Below, in pieces: positions 1-7,192 of a DNA stretch of 7,192 nt. The stretch spans positions 1-7,192 of the forward strand of contig JAAFHD010000183.1 of the NCBI GenBank assembly GCA_013298245.1, in the 5' to 3' direction. The notes under the pieces are model-generated. The model was not told the origin of the DNA and made no database searches. It saw nothing but the letters and a program-made list of their open reading frames with translations. Origin of the DNA: Alphaproteobacteria bacterium. Its GTDB lineage: Bacteria > Pseudomonadota > Alphaproteobacteria > Acetobacterales > Acetobacteraceae. Numbering within the stretch: the stretch's first letter is position 1; every line of letters starts with the position of its first letter. The position numbers and the translations under genes were made by a program.

Positions 1-96
1 GATGATCACGCGCACCGGCCGCGACGGCCAGGCGGGTTGCGCCAGCGCAGGTGCGGCAAGCATGGTGGACGCCAGGATGGCGCGGCGTGGGAACAT
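1..96 (-). CDS. Bug/TctC-family tripartite tricarboxylate transporter substrate-binding protein, N-terminus only
   Basis: The first 32 codons of a leftward gene that leaves the window. The peptide starts MFPRRAILASTMLAAPALAQ, a compact export signal with a twin arginine at residues 4-5, a short hydrophobic core, and a likely ALA|Q signal-peptidase cut after residue 19. The mature protein then begins with W23-P24-x-R26-P27-V28-R29-V30-I31-I32. This is the characteristic opening strand of Bug/TctC periplasmic receptors, which normally continues into a PFxxGG loop. Proteins of this family bind small carboxylates or related metabolites in the periplasm; many are orphans with no linked TctAB membrane subunits. 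The start is supported by a GGAGG ribosome site (complement of 102-106) five bases upstream. The RR could mean Tat export, but the motif is not a full Tat consensus. The ligand cannot be judged from this fragment. Confidence 0.85.
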   Translation of the reverse strand, partial: MFPRRAILASTMLAAPALAQPAWPSRPVRVII

Positions 97-101
97 GGTG
101 G

Positions 102-106
102 CCTCC
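102..106 (-). promoter_or_regulatory. Shine-Dalgarno of the Bug/TctC receptor gene
   Basis: On the minus strand this reads GGAGG, five bases before the ATG at 96-94. It is the strongest ribosome binding site in the window and fixes the start of the receptor gene. Confidence 0.75.
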
Positions 107-187
107 GTCAACGCGGGCAGTTTGCGCGGCGGCGGGCGGGGGCGGCAATGGCGTTGCGTGGGTGCGGGCGCGGGTGCGCGCAAGGCC

Positions 188-204
188 TGCCCGCGCGGCG
201 GGCA
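188..204 (-). terminator. Possible stem-loop downstream of the DNA glycosylase gene
   Basis: A perfect 7-bp GC-rich stem (188-194 with 198-204) closes a three-base loop, 8 bases beyond the stop codon of the leftward glycosylase gene. There is no T-run after it on the minus strand, so it is not a textbook intrinsic terminator. The rest of the 116-bp gap between the two leftward genes is G-rich on the plus strand. I could not identify a convincing promoter for the receptor gene in it. Confidence 0.3.
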
Positions 205-212
205 ATGCCGCG

Positions 213-845
213 TCAGACAGCGCTGTTCTTGATCGCCTTGTTCATGTCCGCGCGGCGCCAGAGATACCAGGCGGCGGTGGTGCGGTGCGGTGCCCAGGCT
301 TCACCGATTACGGCCAATTCGCGGGGCTTCGGTTGTGCGTCCAACTGCATGGCCAGGCGGTAGCCCTCGCGCACGCCGAAATCATCGACGGGCAGCACAT
401 CCATGCGGCCCAGCGTGAACATCAGCAGCATCTCGACCGTCCAGCGACCCACACCACGGATCTGCACCAGGCGTTCGATCAGCGCGTCATCCGACATGCG
501 CGCGGCGGCGCGGCGCGTGGGCACCAGGCCTTCGGTGGTCTTCAGCGCGATGTCGCGAATCGCGGCCTGTTTGCTGCCGGAAAAGCCGCAGCCGCGCAGC
601 GCTTCTGGCGGCAGGGACAGGATGAATTCGGCCGGCGGAAAACCGCCCGCCTCGTGCAGCGCCAGCAGCCGCGTGATCATCGCGCGCGCCGCATTGCCAT
701 GCACCTGCTGGTGCGAAATGGCGCGGACCAGTGCTTCATACGGCTCGCGCTTTTCCTGCTCCATCGTGCAGGCGCCGACCTGCTTGATGATCGGCTTGAA
801 CAGGGCGATGCGCTTCAGCGCGGTGACGGCGGCGTCGTGGGACAT
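213..845 (-). CDS. DNA-3-methyladenine glycosylase II (AlkA-type, HhH-GPD superfamily)
   Basis: A 210-residue base-excision repair enzyme expected to remove alkylated purines such as 3-methyladenine from DNA. The helix-hairpin-helix is at about residues 127-139 (IRGVGRWTVEML), followed by the GPD segment LPVDDFGV at 151-158. The second Asp, D155, aligns with the catalytic Asp238 of E. coli AlkA. Where bifunctional family members carry a catalytic lysine, this protein has tryptophan (W135), as in AlkA, so a monofunctional glycosylase is expected. At 210 residues it is shorter than E. coli AlkA (about 282) and lacks the N-terminal TBP-like domain, resembling the compact Mag1-type forms. The ATG at 845 gives the family-typical N-terminus (MSHDAAVTAL) but has no good Shine-Dalgarno before it (a run of C instead). 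The reading frame stays open far upstream, where it runs antisense to tsaE and is not credible. Confidence 0.9.
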   Translation of the reverse strand: MSHDAAVTALKRIALFKPIIKQVGACTMEQEKREPYEALVRAISHQQVHGNAARAMITRLLALHEAGGFPPAEFILSLPPEALRGCGFSGSKQAAIRDIALKTTEGLVPTRRAAARMSDDALIERLVQIRGVGRWTVEMLLMFTLGRMDVLPVDDFGVREGYRLAMQLDAQPKPRELAVIGEAWAPHRTTAAWYLWRRADMNKAIKNSAV

Positions 846-893
846 AGGGGGACCATAGCGCGGCTCAGCGGCACAGTGCAGATTGAGGGCGCG

Positions 894-1316
894 ATGATTC
901 TGCCGGACCTCGCCGCCACCGAAGCGCTTGCCCGCCGCCATGCCGCCATGGCGCGCGCGGGTGATGCCGTGCTGCTGGAAGGCCCGCTGGGGGCGGGTAA
1001 GTCGGCCTATGCGCGCGCCTTCCTGCGCGCGATCACGGGTGATGCGGCGCTGGAAGTGCCATCGCCCACTTTCACGCTGGTGCAGAGCTATGACCTGCCG
1101 GGCGGGGGCGCTGCGCATCACCTGGATCTGTATCGGTTGGATGGCCCCGCGGGCCTGCGCGAACTTGGCCTCGACGAGATGGCCGAGGATATCATGCTGG
1201 TCGAATGGCCCGACCGGCTGGGGCCATTCACCCCGCCCGCGCCACTTCGAATCGCGCTGGATTTCGCCGATGGCGATGCGCGCCGCGCACAGGTGACCGG
1301 CTGGGACAATCGATGA
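894..1316 (+). CDS. tsaE: tRNA threonylcarbamoyladenosine biosynthesis ATPase TsaE
   Basis: TsaE is the ATPase that drives the TsaB-TsaD-TsaE cycle forming N6-threonylcarbamoyladenosine at position 37 of ANN-decoding tRNAs, in the cytoplasm. The 140-residue protein has the family layout: a Walker A loop GPLGAGKS at 30-37 (K36), the switch-like SPTFTLVQSY at 57-66, HLDLYRL at 76-82 with the acidic D78, and the conserved EWPDRL at 104-109. Length is normal. I chose ATG 894 because GAGGG at 885-889 lies four bases ahead and because family members usually begin a few residues before LPD. An in-frame GTG at 876 would add six residues but has no ribosome site. The stop overlaps the start of amgK by ATGA. 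This pairing is common in alphaproteobacteria. Confidence 0.95.
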   Translation: MILPDLAATEALARRHAAMARAGDAVLLEGPLGAGKSAYARAFLRAITGDAALEVPSPTFTLVQSYDLPGGGAAHHLDLYRLDGPAGLRELGLDEMAEDIMLVEWPDRLGPFTPPAPLRIALDFADGDARRAQVTGWDNR

Positions 1317-2236
1317 TCGACGCTTTTCTTGCCGCCCATGGTTTCGCCGCCGCGCGTCGCGCGCCGCTGCCATCCGATGCGTCCTTCCGCCGCTATGAAC
1401 GGCTGCTGGACGGGCCGGAACCCGCGCTGCTGGTGATTGCACCGCCGCCCGAGGATGTCGCACCCTTCGCGCGCATCGCGCGCCATATGCATGCGGCTGG
1501 CATTGCGGTGCCGCGCGTGATTGCGCAGGCACCGGGGCTGATGATCGTGGCTGATCTCGGCCCGCGCACCATGGCGGAAATGCTGGATGCCGGCGCCGAT
1601 GCCGCGCCGCTTTTCACCGCCGCCGCAGAGGCGTTGGCTGACTGGCACGCGGTGCCGCCGCCCGCCGGCGTGCCGCGCTGGGGCCTGCCGGAAATGCAGG
1701 TCGCAACCGCTGCGACACTGCTGGACTGGTGGTGGCCGGCGCAATTCGGCGCGCCCGCTGGCGACGATATCCGCGCAGCACTGGATGCGGCGCTGGGTGC
1801 GATGCTGGCTCCCTTCGCCGGCACCGCGCTCGTGCATCGCGACTACTTCGCCGCCAACCTGGTGCCCAGCGCGCACGGCATGGGCATCATCGATATCCAG
1901 GACGCCGCGATCGGGCATCCCGCCTATGACCTGGCCTCGCTGGTGGAAGATGGGCGGCGCGACGTGCCGGACGCGGCGCGCCACGCCGCCATGCGCGCAT
2001 ACGCGGCATTGCCCGGTGGCGATGCCGCCTTTGCTGTCCACGCAGCACAACGCTATTTACGTATCGCTGCACTTTGGGTGCGGCTCGCGCGGCGTGATGG
2101 CAAGCCGCACTACCTGGCGTTCGGACCGCGCTGCTGGGCCAGGTTGGATCTGATGCTGCGCCACCCCGCCACCGCGCCGCTGAGTGCCTTCCTTGACCAT
2201 TTCGTGCCGCGCGCCAGCCGGAAAAATCCGCCATGA
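1313..2236 (+). CDS. amgK: N-acetylmuramate/N-acetylglucosamine anomeric kinase AmgK
   Basis: A 307-residue kinase of the aminoglycoside phosphotransferase (APH) fold. AmgK phosphorylates the anomeric hydroxyl of MurNAc (and GlcNAc) recovered from old wall, giving MurNAc-1-phosphate for MurU. The N-lobe carries [10 protein letters not shown] at 21-30, typical of this family. The catalytic loop is HRDYFAANL at 175-183 with D177 as base and N182 as metal ligand. The metal-binding motif is IIDIQDA at 192-198, and [10 protein letters not shown] follows at 201-210. The start is fixed by a 4-base ATGA overlap with tsaE, with GGGA six bases before it, and the stop overlaps murU in the same way. A distant choline or aminoglycoside kinase would look similar, but the IQDA motif plus the tsaE/murU neighbours make AmgK the best call. 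One rare TTA leucine codon occurs at residue 249. Confidence 0.92.
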   Translation: MIDAFLAAHGFAAARRAPLPSDASFRRYERLLDGPEPALLVIAPPPEDVAPFARIARHMHAAGIAVPRVIAQAPGLMIVADLGPRTMAEMLDAGADAAPLFTAAAEALADWHAVPPPAGVPRWGLPEMQVATAATLLDWWWPAQFGAPAGDDIRAALDAALGAMLAPFAGTALVHRDYFAANLVPSAHGMGIIDIQDAAIGHPAYDLASLVEDGRRDVPDAARHAAMRAYAALPGGDAAFAVHAAQRYLRIAALWVRLARRDGKPHYLAFGPRCWARLDLMLRHPATAPLSAFLDHFVPRASRKNPP

Positions 2237-2934
2237 AGGGCATGGTGCTCGCCGCCGGTCTTGGCATGCGGATGCGCCCGCTGACGCAGCACACGGCCAA
2301 GCCGCTGCTGACCTTGCGCGGGCGCACATTGCTGGACCACGCGCTGGACCGTCTGCACGAAGCGGGTGTGACCGACGCGGTCGTCAACGCGCATTGGAAG
2401 GCTGAGCGCGTGGTCGCCGCCATGGCGTCGCGCATCGCACCGCGCGTGCGCGTGCAACTCGAACCCGAATTGCTGGAAACCGGCGGCGGTGTGCGGCGCG
2501 CCTTGCCGCTGCTGGGGACAGCGCCGTTTTTCGTCATCAATGGCGATGCATTTTGGCTGGACGGCCCGGCGCCCGTGCTGGGCCGCCTGGCGCGTGCCTT
2601 CGACCCCGCGCGCATGGATGCGCTGCTGATGATGGTGCCGATGGTGCGTATCGACCGCGCGCCCTTGCGCGGCGATTTCATGATGGATGGCTGGGGCGCG
2701 TTGCGCCGGCCGGTGGCGCGTGATGTCGCACCCTTCCTGTTCGGCGGCGTGCAGGTGCTGCGCCCGGAATTGCTGGCAGGCGAACCGCTGGAAGCCTTCA
2801 GCCTGAACCGCGCCTATGACCGCGCCGCCGCGGCTGGCCGGCTGTTCGGCCTGGTGCATGATGGGCAGTGGTTCCATCTTTCGACGCCCGCGGATCTCCA
2901 GCGCACGGAAAGGCGGCTTGAAGCCGGGGCATGA
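2233..2934 (+). CDS. murU: N-acetylmuramate alpha-1-phosphate uridylyltransferase MurU
   Basis: A 233-residue sugar-nucleotidyltransferase (GT-A fold) that converts MurNAc-1-phosphate and UTP to UDP-MurNAc. This completes the recycling shortcut that bypasses MurA and MurB and is associated with reduced fosfomycin sensitivity in organisms that have it. The N-terminus holds the nucleotide-binding signature [13 protein letters not shown] (6-18) followed by AKPLL with K23. ETGGG is at 82-86, and NGD at 103-105 gives the metal-binding D105. A late [12 protein letters not shown] (211-222) matches the usual product-site strand of the family. Length is normal for MurU. The ATG overlaps the amgK stop by 4 bases, so translational coupling is likely; only a weak GGAAAA lies upstream. 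Generic glucose- or mannose-1-phosphate transferases share the fold; the neighbouring amgK decides the call. Confidence 0.92.
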   Translation: MKGMVLAAGLGMRMRPLTQHTAKPLLTLRGRTLLDHALDRLHEAGVTDAVVNAHWKAERVVAAMASRIAPRVRVQLEPELLETGGGVRRALPLLGTAPFFVINGDAFWLDGPAPVLGRLARAFDPARMDALLMMVPMVRIDRAPLRGDFMMDGWGALRRPVARDVAPFLFGGVQVLRPELLAGEPLEAFSLNRAYDRAAAAGRLFGLVHDGQWFHLSTPADLQRTERRLEAGA

Positions 2935-2956
2935 ACGCGCCGTCATCTGCGCGCGC

Positions 2957-4506
<1,550 letters not shown>

Positions 4507-4531
4507 GCATGCGCGTGGCAGAAACACAGCG

Positions 4532-5212
4532 GTGAACAAACCCGCCGCCGTCATCTTCGACGCCTATGGCACGCTGCTGGACATCAACAGCGCCATGGCC
4601 CGCCACGCCACCGCGCTGGGCCCCAACTGGCCGCGCATCAGCGCCGATTGGCGCGCCAAGCAGTTGGAATATTCCTGGGTCCGAAGCCTGACCGGCCCCG
4701 CGCATCACGAGGATTTCTGGCTGGTCACGCGTGATGCGCTGGATGTCACGCTCGCACGCCATCGCATCAGCGATGCTGTGCTGCGCGATGCGCTGCTGGA
4801 TGCGTATCGGCACCTCTCCGCCTATCCGGAAGTGCCCGCCATGCTGCGCGCGCTGCGCGATGCCGACATGCCCACCGCCATCCTGTCGAATGGATCACCC
4901 TGGATGCTGGAAACTGCTGTCGAAGCCGCGGGCCTCGCCCCCCTTCTGGACGCCGTTCTCAGCGTCGAGGAGGTCGGCATCTTCAAACCAGACGCGCGCG
5001 TCTATGCCCTGGCCGAACGCCAATTCGGCGCGCCCGCGGCCGAGATGATCTTCGTCTCATCCAACCCCTGGGACGCGCAGGCGGCGGCGCATTTCGGCTA
5101 TCGCACCATTCGCGTGAACCGCGATGATGCGCCCGATGAATACGGCCTGCATGCCATGCTGATGGCCGAATTGCCCGACCTGTCGGGCCTGCCCGCGCTG
5201 GTGGGCGCGTGA
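4532..5212 (+). CDS. Type II (L-2-)haloacid dehalogenase, HAD superfamily
   Basis: Expected to hydrolyse L-2-haloalkanoic acids to D-2-hydroxy acids through an aspartyl-ester intermediate. The 226-residue protein has the subfamily fingerprint: FDAYGTLLD (9-17) with nucleophile D10 and T14; WRAKQLEYSW (40-49) with R41; LSNGSP (118-123) with S119; FKPDARVY (151-158) with K152 and Y158; and SSNPWDA (176-182) with S176, N178 and D181. These match the catalytic residues described for Pseudomonas L-DEX YL (D10, T14, R41, S118, K151, Y157, S175, N177, D180) with at most a one-residue offset. The GTG start, 25 bases after guaB, places D10 and R41 at exactly the family numbering, which supports it despite a poor ribosome site. 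The stop overlaps the next gene by GTGA. Family members of this type often act on unknown physiological substrates, so real dehalogenation is not assured. Confidence 0.9.
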   Translation: MNKPAAVIFDAYGTLLDINSAMARHATALGPNWPRISADWRAKQLEYSWVRSLTGPAHHEDFWLVTRDALDVTLARHRISDAVLRDALLDAYRHLSAYPEVPAMLRALRDADMPTAILSNGSPWMLETAVEAAGLAPLLDAVLSVEEVGIFKPDARVYALAERQFGAPAAEMIFVSSNPWDAQAAAHFGYRTIRVNRDDAPDEYGLHAMLMAELPDLSGLPALVGA

Positions 5213-6495
5213 GGCCGGAAGGGCGCGTCGCCGCCGCCATCGAATTGCTCTCGGCGCAGGCCGCGGCACCGCGTCGGCCGGCCGATGCGATCTCCCATGA
5301 ATACTTCCGCGCGCGCCGCTTCATCGGCAGCGGCGACCGCCGTGCGGTGTCGGAACTGGCCTGGGGCGTGGTGCGCGAACAGGCGCGGCTGGACTGGTGG
5401 CTGGGCGATGCGGCGTCGCCGCGCACGCGCCTCATGGCCTATATCGCGCTGGTGCAGCGGCGCGACCCGGGGCCTTTTTTCATCGGCGGCCAATTCGGCC
5501 CGCAGCCTTTCAACCTGCTCGAACGCGCGCTGGTCCAGCGCCTGCAAGCCGGTTCCCTGCAGGACCCCGCGATGCCCGTGGGTCTGCGCCTCAACCTGCC
5601 GGACTGGGCCGCACCCGGCCTTGAAGCGCGCTTCGGCGACCGCCTGGCCACCGAGGCCGCGGCCATGCAGGGCGAAGCGCCGCTGGATATGCGCGTGAAC
5701 CTGCTGCGCGGCACGCGTGACGCCGCACGCGCGGCCCTCGCCGGCGAAGGCATCATCACCGAACTGACGCGCTTTTCCCCCTGGGGCCTGCGCATCGCCA
5801 AGCGCGAACCCGTGATGAAAACGCGCGCCTACACCACCGGCCTGATCGAAATCCAGGACGAAGGCAGCCAGCTGATCGCGGCCCTTGCCGATGCGCGCCC
5901 CGGCATGCGCGTGGCTGACCTCTGCGCCGGTGCCGCCGGCAAAACACTCGCCATGGCCATGACCATGCGCAACAAGGGGCGCATCCTGGCCGCCGACGTC
6001 TCCGCCCCCCGCCTGACCGGCGCCGCGAAACGCCTGGCCCGCGCCGGCGTGGACAACGCCGAGACCCACCTGCTGACCCCCGGCGACCGCTTCGCCAAAC
6101 GCCGTGCGGCCAGCTTCGACCGCGTGCTGGTGGATGCGCCCTGCACCGGCTCCGGCACCTGGCGCCGCAACCCTGATGCCCGCGCCCGCACCACCGCGCA
6201 GGACCTGTCGGAATTGCGTGCCAAGCAACATGACATTCTGGCCATCGGTGCGGATTTAACGCGACCCGGCGGGCATCTGGTCTACGCTACCTGCTCATTG
6301 CTGCCCGAAGAGGACGAGGATCAGGTGTCACGTTTCCTGGCGGAAAACCCAGGCTTTGAAACCGTCCCACTGGCCGCGGCCTGGGCGGCCGCCGGCATGC
6401 CCGGCGCCCCACCCTGCGATGGCCCGCACCTGGTCATGACACCCGCCCAGCACGGCACCGACGGCTTCTTCTGCGCCGTCCTGCGCCGCACATGA
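5209..6495 (+). CDS. rsmB: RsmB/NOP-family RNA (cytosine-5-)-methyltransferase
   Basis: A 428-residue SAM-dependent RNA m5C methyltransferase, probably the counterpart of 16S rRNA C967 methyltransferase RsmB (Sun/Fmu). The N-terminal ~140 residues are helical and divergent from a classic NusB-like domain but keep RFIGSGDRRAVSELAWGVVR (37-56), typical of the family. The catalytic part starts near GLIEIQDEGSQ (211-221). SAM motif I is DLCAGAAGKT (237-246), motif IV is DAPCTGSGTWRRNPDAR (309-325) with C312, and motif VI is YATCSLLPEEDEDQV (359-373) with C362. In this family the motif VI cysteine attacks C6 of the target base and the motif IV cysteine helps release it; both are present. The C-terminus GTDGFFCAVLRR is also typical. 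The GTG start overlaps the dehalogenase stop by 4 bases. Position near guaB matches other alphaproteobacteria. The exact rRNA target is inferred, not shown. Confidence 0.9.
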   Translation: MRPEGRVAAAIELLSAQAAAPRRPADAISHEYFRARRFIGSGDRRAVSELAWGVVREQARLDWWLGDAASPRTRLMAYIALVQRRDPGPFFIGGQFGPQPFNLLERALVQRLQAGSLQDPAMPVGLRLNLPDWAAPGLEARFGDRLATEAAAMQGEAPLDMRVNLLRGTRDAARAALAGEGIITELTRFSPWGLRIAKREPVMKTRAYTTGLIEIQDEGSQLIAALADARPGMRVADLCAGAAGKTLAMAMTMRNKGRILAADVSAPRLTGAAKRLARAGVDNAETHLLTPGDRFAKRRAASFDRVLVDAPCTGSGTWRRNPDARARTTAQDLSELRAKQHDILAIGADLTRPGGHLVYATCSLLPEEDEDQVSRFLAENPGFETVPLAAAWAAAGMPGAPPCDGPHLVMTPAQHGTDGFFCAVLRRT

Positions 6496-7070
6496 TCCGC
6501 ATCCGGCGCGCCCTGCCGCAGGATGCGCCGGGAATGGGCCTGGTGCATGTCGCTGCCTGGCGCAGCAGCTATGCCGGCATCCTGCCCGATGACTACCTGC
6601 TGGCGATGTCGGCACTGCGCGAGGCAGCCTCCTACGAACGCGGCATCAGCGCGCGCGGACAGGGCCACGCTGCCTTCGTGGCCGTCGTCGGCGCCGAAGA
6701 CGCACCGGCCGGCGCGCGCATGCCACCGCACGGCCTGGTGGTGGGCTTTTCCACCGGCGGGCGCTGCCGCCGGCCGCAACTGGCCGATGGCGAAATCGAA
6801 ACCCTCTACATCGGCGATGACTGGCGCGACCAAGGCCTCGGCCGCCGCCTGCTGCGCGCACAAGCCGCCTACCTGCGCGCGATGCACTGCCACTCCGTCC
6901 TGGTCTGGGTGCTGGCCGACAACCCATCGCGCTGGTTCTACGAACGCATGGGCGCCCGACCCGTCGCACACGAACGCATCCGCGTGGGCGGGCAGGACGT
7001 GACGCAACAAGCCATGCTGTGGGAACGGGTGGACAACCTGCTGGCGGCGACGGCGGGGACGGCTTGGTAG
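6492..7070 (+). CDS. GNAT-family N-acetyltransferase of unknown substrate
   Basis: A 192-residue protein of the Gcn5-related acetyltransferase fold, which moves an acetyl group from acetyl-CoA to an amine. The N-terminal IRRALPQDAPGM (2-15) and the following VHVAAWRSSYAGILPDDYL (18-36) are a common GNAT opening, in which WRxxYxGILP marks a large, poorly characterised subgroup. Motif A is IETLYIGDDWRDQGLGRRLL (102-121), with RDQGLG at 112-117 as the CoA pyrophosphate loop. Motif B is NPSRWFYERMGA (144-155). A loop at about 68-99 is longer than in minimal members. The ATG overlaps the methyltransferase stop by 4 bases, so the two are probably translated in a coupled manner. The substrate could be a protein N-terminus, a small amine or an antibiotic; nothing in the sequence decides this. 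Confidence 0.9.
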   Translation: MIRIRRALPQDAPGMGLVHVAAWRSSYAGILPDDYLLAMSALREAASYERGISARGQGHAAFVAVVGAEDAPAGARMPPHGLVVGFSTGGRCRRPQLADGEIETLYIGDDWRDQGLGRRLLRAQAAYLRAMHCHSVLVWVLADNPSRWFYERMGARPVAHERIRVGGQDVTQQAMLWERVDNLLAATAGTAW

Positions 7071-7076
7071 GTGGCG

Positions 7077-7101
7077 CTGGGGAGGGCGCTGCCCTCCCCA
7101 G
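7077..7101. terminator. 11-bp perfect hairpin after the GNAT gene
   Basis: The arms 7077-7087 and 7091-7101 are perfectly complementary (CTGGGGAGGGC paired with GCCCTCCCCAG) around a three-base GCT loop. The hairpin begins six bases after the GNAT stop codon. It has no T-run on either side, so it may act as a symmetrical terminator, an mRNA 3' end stabiliser, or one half of a dispersed extragenic palindrome rather than a classical intrinsic terminator. Confidence 0.65.
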
Positions 7102-7111
7102 ACCCCTCCCG

Positions 7112-7133
7112 CCAAGGGCCGGGAGGCCCTTGG
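7112..7133. repeat. Second perfect palindrome, probable part of an extragenic palindromic repeat
   Basis: CCAAGGGCC (7112-7120) and GGCCCTTGG (7125-7133) form a 9-bp perfect stem with a GGGA loop. A 10-bp palindrome, AACCCGGGTT, follows at 7134-7143. Together with the hairpin at 7077-7101 they make a compact unit of about 67 bases. From memory, similar GGGGAGGG...CCAAGGG...CCCTTGG units recur between genes in high-GC alphaproteobacteria, especially Acetobacteraceae. Copy number cannot be judged from one window. Confidence 0.55.
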
Positions 7134-7141
7134 AACCCGGG

Positions 7142-7192
7142 TTATGGCAAGGTTGAGAGAGGGGCAGGGGGCGCCGGGCGATACAGTCGCGC
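7142..7192 (-). CDS. Possible C-terminal end of a converging gene, cut by the window edge
   Basis: Reading leftward from the edge, one frame is open for 16 codons (ARLYRPAPPAPLSTLP) and stops at a TAA (complement of 7142-7144), immediately beyond the palindrome cluster. A convergent gene sharing a two-way terminator with the GNAT gene would look like this. The peptide is short and proline/alanine-rich, has no recognisable motif, and the two other minus frames are also open here, so support is weak. If it is not a gene, these last bases are simply intergenic. Confidence 0.25.
   Translation of the reverse strand, partial: ARLYRPAPPAPLSTLP

Noticed and set aside
51..893. Long plus-strand open frame upstream of and continuous with tsaE
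   Set aside because: It runs antisense to the well-supported glycosylase gene and its product has no family features. In GC-rich DNA the third-position bias of the real gene keeps opposite frames open.
846..1532. Leftward extension of the glycosylase frame to an ATG at 1532
   Set aside because: The extra 229 residues lie antisense to tsaE and amgK, are low-complexity Arg/Ala/His-rich and match no domain. The family start is at 845.
2219..2230. CGGA-AAAA-TCCG mini-hairpin just before the murU start
   Set aside because: A four-base stem at the end of the amgK reading frame is within chance expectation and too weak to call a regulatory element.
4507..4531. Terminator or promoter between guaB and the dehalogenase
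   Set aside because: The 25-base gap has no hairpin and no recognisable hexamers; read-through from guaB is the simpler view.
4532..5212. HAD gene as MupP, the MurNAc-6-phosphate phosphatase that would complete the AmgK-MurU pathway
   Set aside because: MupP-like phosphatases have a DxDGTLxD first motif. This protein has DAYGTLLD plus R41 and SSNPWDA, the type II haloacid dehalogenase signature, and is not next to amgK.
7144..7192. Possible rightward gene starting at ATG 7144
   Set aside because: It has no ribosome site (a palindrome precedes it), only 16 codons are visible, and no motif can be seen.

Overview
The window reads as chromosomal DNA of a high-GC (by eye about 70%) alphaproteobacterium. 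The gene set and order (tsaE-amgK-murU; guaB close to an rsmB-family gene; a Bug/TctC-type periplasmic receptor) fit the Rhodospirillales, most likely an Acetobacteraceae such as a Roseomonas-like genus. That placement is inference from gene content, not a search. Coding density is very high, and four of the five closest same-strand junctions are 4-base stop/start overlaps.

Left, minus strand (1-845): the first 32 codons of a tripartite tricarboxylate (Bug/TctC) substrate-binding protein run off the left edge. Upstream of it on the same strand lies a short AlkA-type 3-methyladenine DNA glycosylase. A 48-bp gap then separates this leftward pair from a rightward block.

Centre-left, plus strand (894-2934): tsaE, amgK and murU are joined by ATGA overlaps. 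TsaE is the ATPase of the tRNA t6A machinery. AmgK and MurU are consecutive enzymes of the MurNAc recycling shortcut, which returns wall sugar to UDP-MurNAc without de novo synthesis.

Centre-right, plus strand (3016-7070): guaB (IMP dehydrogenase) follows after an 81-bp gap with a weak promoter-like sequence. Next come a type II L-2-haloacid dehalogenase with its whole catalytic set, an RsmB/NOP-family RNA cytosine-5 methyltransferase, and a GNAT acetyltransferase. The last three are coupled by GTGA and ATGA overlaps and probably form one unit with or just after guaB.

Right edge (7071-7192): two perfect GC-rich hairpins and a 10-bp palindrome form a terminator or extragenic palindromic repeat. 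The last 51 bases may be the tail of a converging gene, with weak support.

I see no mobile element, CRISPR array, rRNA or tRNA gene, and no convincing new multi-gene system. What merits a second look is mainly the gene order (the murU-guaB junction, the dehalogenase between guaB and rsmB, the coupled GNAT) and the palindrome cluster.
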